Positions 62,701 through 64,000 of a stretch of DNA of 64,000 nucleotides are shown here, piece after piece. The position numbers and the translations under genes were made by a program. The stretch comes from Bacillota bacterium (GTDB taxonomy: Bacteria > Bacillota > UBA4882 > UBA8346): assembly GCA_023436305.1 (NCBI GenBank), contig JAEZJQ010000010.1, positions 1 through 64,000 on the forward strand. Reading direction: 5' to 3'. Under the pieces are notes generated by a model that saw nothing but the letters and a program-made list of their open reading frames with translations, did no database searches and had not been told where the DNA came from. The stretch's first letter is position 1. Each line of letters begins with the position of its first letter.

Positions 62701-64000
62701 GGCGGTGCAAAGTAGCGCCGATGGGGTAACATTTTGGTTTTGCGCATTCTTTTTTAGCCGCTCCCAGCCGGTGGCGTCAAATACTTTATGCAGCCGTTTA
62801 AAACGAGGTTTCGAGAGCCCGGCCGGGTCCCGCAGCAATGGCAGCACCGGTGCCGGAGGGAAATCTTCCAGTTTCCGCTGCCAATATTTTTTACTGGTTT
62901 CATATGTTGGTGAACCTTTGAATTCTTGATACGAAAGCAGGTAATCCCGGAAACTAAAGCGTATCTCCGGCAATTCAAGCTGTGGCTGATAGTAATACTC
63001 AAGGATTTCTTTGAAAATAATTTGCAGGCTGAAAGCATCGGCAATGATTACATCAAATCCGATTAAAAGATAATTGATTTCATCCGTAAGTCGGAAAGCT
63101 TTAAACTCATATAAAGGCCACTGATCGGACTGAAAAACATGGTGGGACATCCGCTCCCGATCTTTGGCAATGATTGCCTCACGCGCCTGCTGGTCCAACC
63201 GCCGGAGATCCGTAATCTCCATCTGGTACTCGGGCGTCTGCTCCAAAATCCGTTGAACGCCCTCCGGGAATATTACCGCCCGTAACATGGGATGGCGCCG
63301 GATCACCCGCCGCAGGCTGTCATTAAAGCGTTCCATATCGAGCCCGGTCTCAATCTCTAAATACGCATGAGTCGAAATACCGCTCATTTCAAAGCGTTCA
63401 TCCCGACCAATTAAATAAGCCATCTGAACGTCCGTTAACGGGAAAGGTTCGTGCAGATGTTCCGGATCAGGTTTTTTAGCGGGATAGACGATCTTTTGAG
63501 GCCCCTTTTCCGGGCGTCCCATCCTTGCGATGTGACTGGCTAAATCATTGATGGTATTGTGCTCGGTGAAATCCCGGAAACTAACCTCCAGATTGAGGGT
63601 TTCACTCATTTGTGAAATTACTTTCATCATTGAGATGGAATCCCCGCCCAGTTGATAAAAATTATCATATAAGTTGAGTTCTTCGTATCCTAACACTTCG
63701 CCCCAAACTTGGGCAATCTTGACCTCAAGCTCGCTGTATTCCTGAGCTTTTTTACCTTTCAGCCGGATTGTTCCTGGTGAACCTGGAATTTTACGGTCCA
63801 TTCCCTGATTTGCTTTGGATGCCACGGCTCCGAGCCGCGCTTTTACATCATCAGCAAGATATATTCCCAATTCCGGAAGTGAACGCCCCTCCAGCGCCTG
63901 GTAATTTAACTCCCCAATCTGGATCAGGGTGAGATCGCTGTTCATTACTTGTTCGAAAGCCTTAACGGCCGTGGCCGTCATTAATGTTTTAAAAAGCCCG
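59797..64000 (-). CDS. hybrid PKS-NRPS end: KR-ACP-Cy-A(Cys)-PCP-C-lobe, 5' end outside window
   Basis: The frame is open to the right edge (1400 codons visible). The first ~60 residues (GLFKTLMTATAVKAFEQV...IGELNY) match the end of a ketoreductase in the neighbouring proteins, so a PKS module precedes. ACP Ser near 121. A heterocyclisation domain spans about 180-620: it opens PFPLTDVQMAYLIGR, and the HHxxxDG motif is replaced by DVIIADAFS (DxxxxD) near 316. The A domain pocket reads DLYNLSLIWK, the classic Cys code, so Cys is condensed and cyclised to a thiazoline. PCP near 1170. No oxidase domain follows. The last ~190 residues are the C-terminal lobe of a condensation-type domain with no N-lobe or HHxxxDG. 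It heads the visible operon, 20 bp before the glycosyltransferase gene. Confidence 0.95.
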   Translation of the reverse strand, partial: GLFKTLMTATAVKAFEQVMNSDLTLIQIGELNYQALEGRSLPELGIYLADDVKARLGAVASKANQGMDRKIPGSPGTIRLKGKKAQEYSELEVKIAQVWGEVLGYEELNLYDNFYQLGGDSISMMKVISQMSETLNLEVSFRDFTEHNTINDLASHIARMGRPEKGPQKIVYPAKKPDPEHLHEPFPLTDVQMAYLIGRDERFEMSGISTHAYLEIETGLDMERFNDSLRRVIRRHPMLRAVIFPEGVQRILEQTPEYQMEITDLRRLDQQAREAIIAKDRERMSHHVFQSDQWPLYEFKAFRLTDEINYLLIGFDVIIADAFSLQIIFKEILEYYYQPQLELPEIRFSFRDYLLSYQEFKGSPTYETSKKYWQRKLEDFPPAPVLPLLRDPAGLSKPRFKRLHKVFDATGWERLKKNAQNQNVTPSALLCTAYARTLAYWSNQPRLAINLTVFNRYPFHLDIHKIVGDFTSVILLGLELPPNTLFWEQAKLVQGVLMEALEHRHYDGVEFIRDISRHNNLGAKAVMPIVFTSMFFDKSVESDEPGIVKMGLTQTPQVYIDHQVTEKKGDLIVQWDYAEELFAEDQISAMFEQYTGIVANLIAGRDDYQLAPAATDLHFIEDYNRTGEPITPSTLDRLFAAQARLTPDRQAVVFETEQITYQQLHHRSNQIAHYLRKQGVGCGELVGVLARRSIATIVNTLGILKAGAAYVPIDPDYPEDRKNYIIHNSSCRLCLEPEIYDRENIAGFPSADIPADHSPGDLAYVIYTSGSTGQPKGVVITHGAVSNTIIDLNQKYRVDGGDRIMGISSMCFDLSVYDIFGALSAGACLVLVRDQRDIVNLVRTMGEKRVTIWNSVPAIMGMAVGVPEFQQKSSDLRLVLLSGDWIPIDLPDKIKKYSPGVAVISLGGATEASIWSIFHPIGEVRPDWKSIPYGRPLANQKFYVLNYELQLCPVNVPGELFIGGAGLALEYRGDETKTRNAFILHPQLGVLYRTSDYGVWRREGYIEFLGRKDHQIKIRGFRIELGEIESGLLRHPAVKGAVVIDRTDPHGKKYLCAYLVANQTLKNGDLREHLAKALPEYMIPAYFIYLYEIPLTPNGKVDRKQLPEPDYHKVSEETYLAPRNETEAKLVRIWQDVLGIDKVGVNDNFFELGGSSVQLIEMHTQIEKNYPGKLRITDLFAYANVEKLVELINRKDRISKLSPAPLPLPRDYFTGQTDSKEYLELHFEIKGALYEDLKGIAGQEGVTLPEVLFLIYVYLLAQLAGQPEIELPLMVKESGQINLARMKLTGIQDFKEFFKTLAEQQAAASYEVTNLNDITIRRQQNTAIPFYYQKGLLTRQVDLTQFFDIILEVNETSGQVSFICDYNAGRLHETKMKAFVANYLKLMKQMADRMTSVSKH

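Noticed and set aside
1..64000. CRISPR arrays, tRNA or rRNA genes, thioesterase, epimerase and transporter genes
   Set aside because: I looked for these and saw none; gaps are too short and no TE GxSxG or E-domain motif is present in the visible modules.

Overview
The window is the interior of one very large hybrid non-ribosomal peptide / polyketide (NRPS-PKS) biosynthetic operon. Every credible gene reads on the minus strand, gaps are mostly 10-180 bp, and both ends are cut inside assembly-line genes, so the operon exceeds 64 kb. Strong AGGAGG-type ribosome binding sites, Bacillus-style C-A-PCP modules and moderate GC suggest a Firmicute. Two stand-alone radical SAM enzymes, a third radical SAM domain embedded in an NRPS and a U32-family Fe-S protein fit an anaerobe. 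This lineage call is inference; no rRNA or housekeeping gene is present.

Layout in transcription order (high to low coordinates): (i) 64000-59797, end of a KR-ACP then Cy-A(Cys)-PCP plus an orphan C-lobe; (ii) two tandem GT1 glycosyltransferases, 59776-57135, separated by a 117-bp MITE-like inverted-repeat element; (iii) an AT-less PKS, KS-KR-ACP-ACP, 57061-52799; (iv) a 4077-residue hybrid, KS-KR-ACP-KS-KR-ACP-C-A(Gly)-PCP-C, 52743-40510; (v) a B12-type radical SAM enzyme and a U32 protein, 40455-37458; (vi) a half-C / A(Phe) / PCP protein whose A domain is split by about 650 residues of B12-binding radical SAM enzyme, 37437-32839; (vii) C-A(Ser)-PCP-KS-AT(dead)-KR-ACP-C, 32757-23581; (viii) half-C-A(Thr)-PCP-C-A(Cys-like)-PCP-C-A(Ser)-PCP, 23539-14381; (ix) C-A(unusual)-PCP, 14334-10984; (x) a 416-bp gap holding fossil starts of a PKS and an NRPS gene; (xi) KS-AT(dead)-KR-ACP plus a large C-terminal domain of uncertain function, 10564-5057; (xii) a twitch-type radical SAM enzyme, 4913-3645; (xiii) C-A(unusual)-PCP-C running off the left edge.

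If colinear, the visible order is ketide - Cys (thiazoline) - three beta-hydroxy ketide units - Gly - modified Phe - Ser - ketide - Thr - Cys-like - Ser - X - ketide - X'. No DH, ER, E or TE domain is seen. No PKS module here has a working AT: three lack one, and two carry truncated ATs with the catalytic Ser replaced by Gly or Asp. Malonyl units must therefore come from a trans-acting AT outside the window.

Most striking are the radical SAM domain embedded in the Phe adenylation domain, and an acidic/F-x-F C-terminal tail shared by two NRPS proteins and the two tailoring enzymes beside the Phe module. Together they suggest an anaerobic tailoring complex docked on the assembly line through half-condensation domains.
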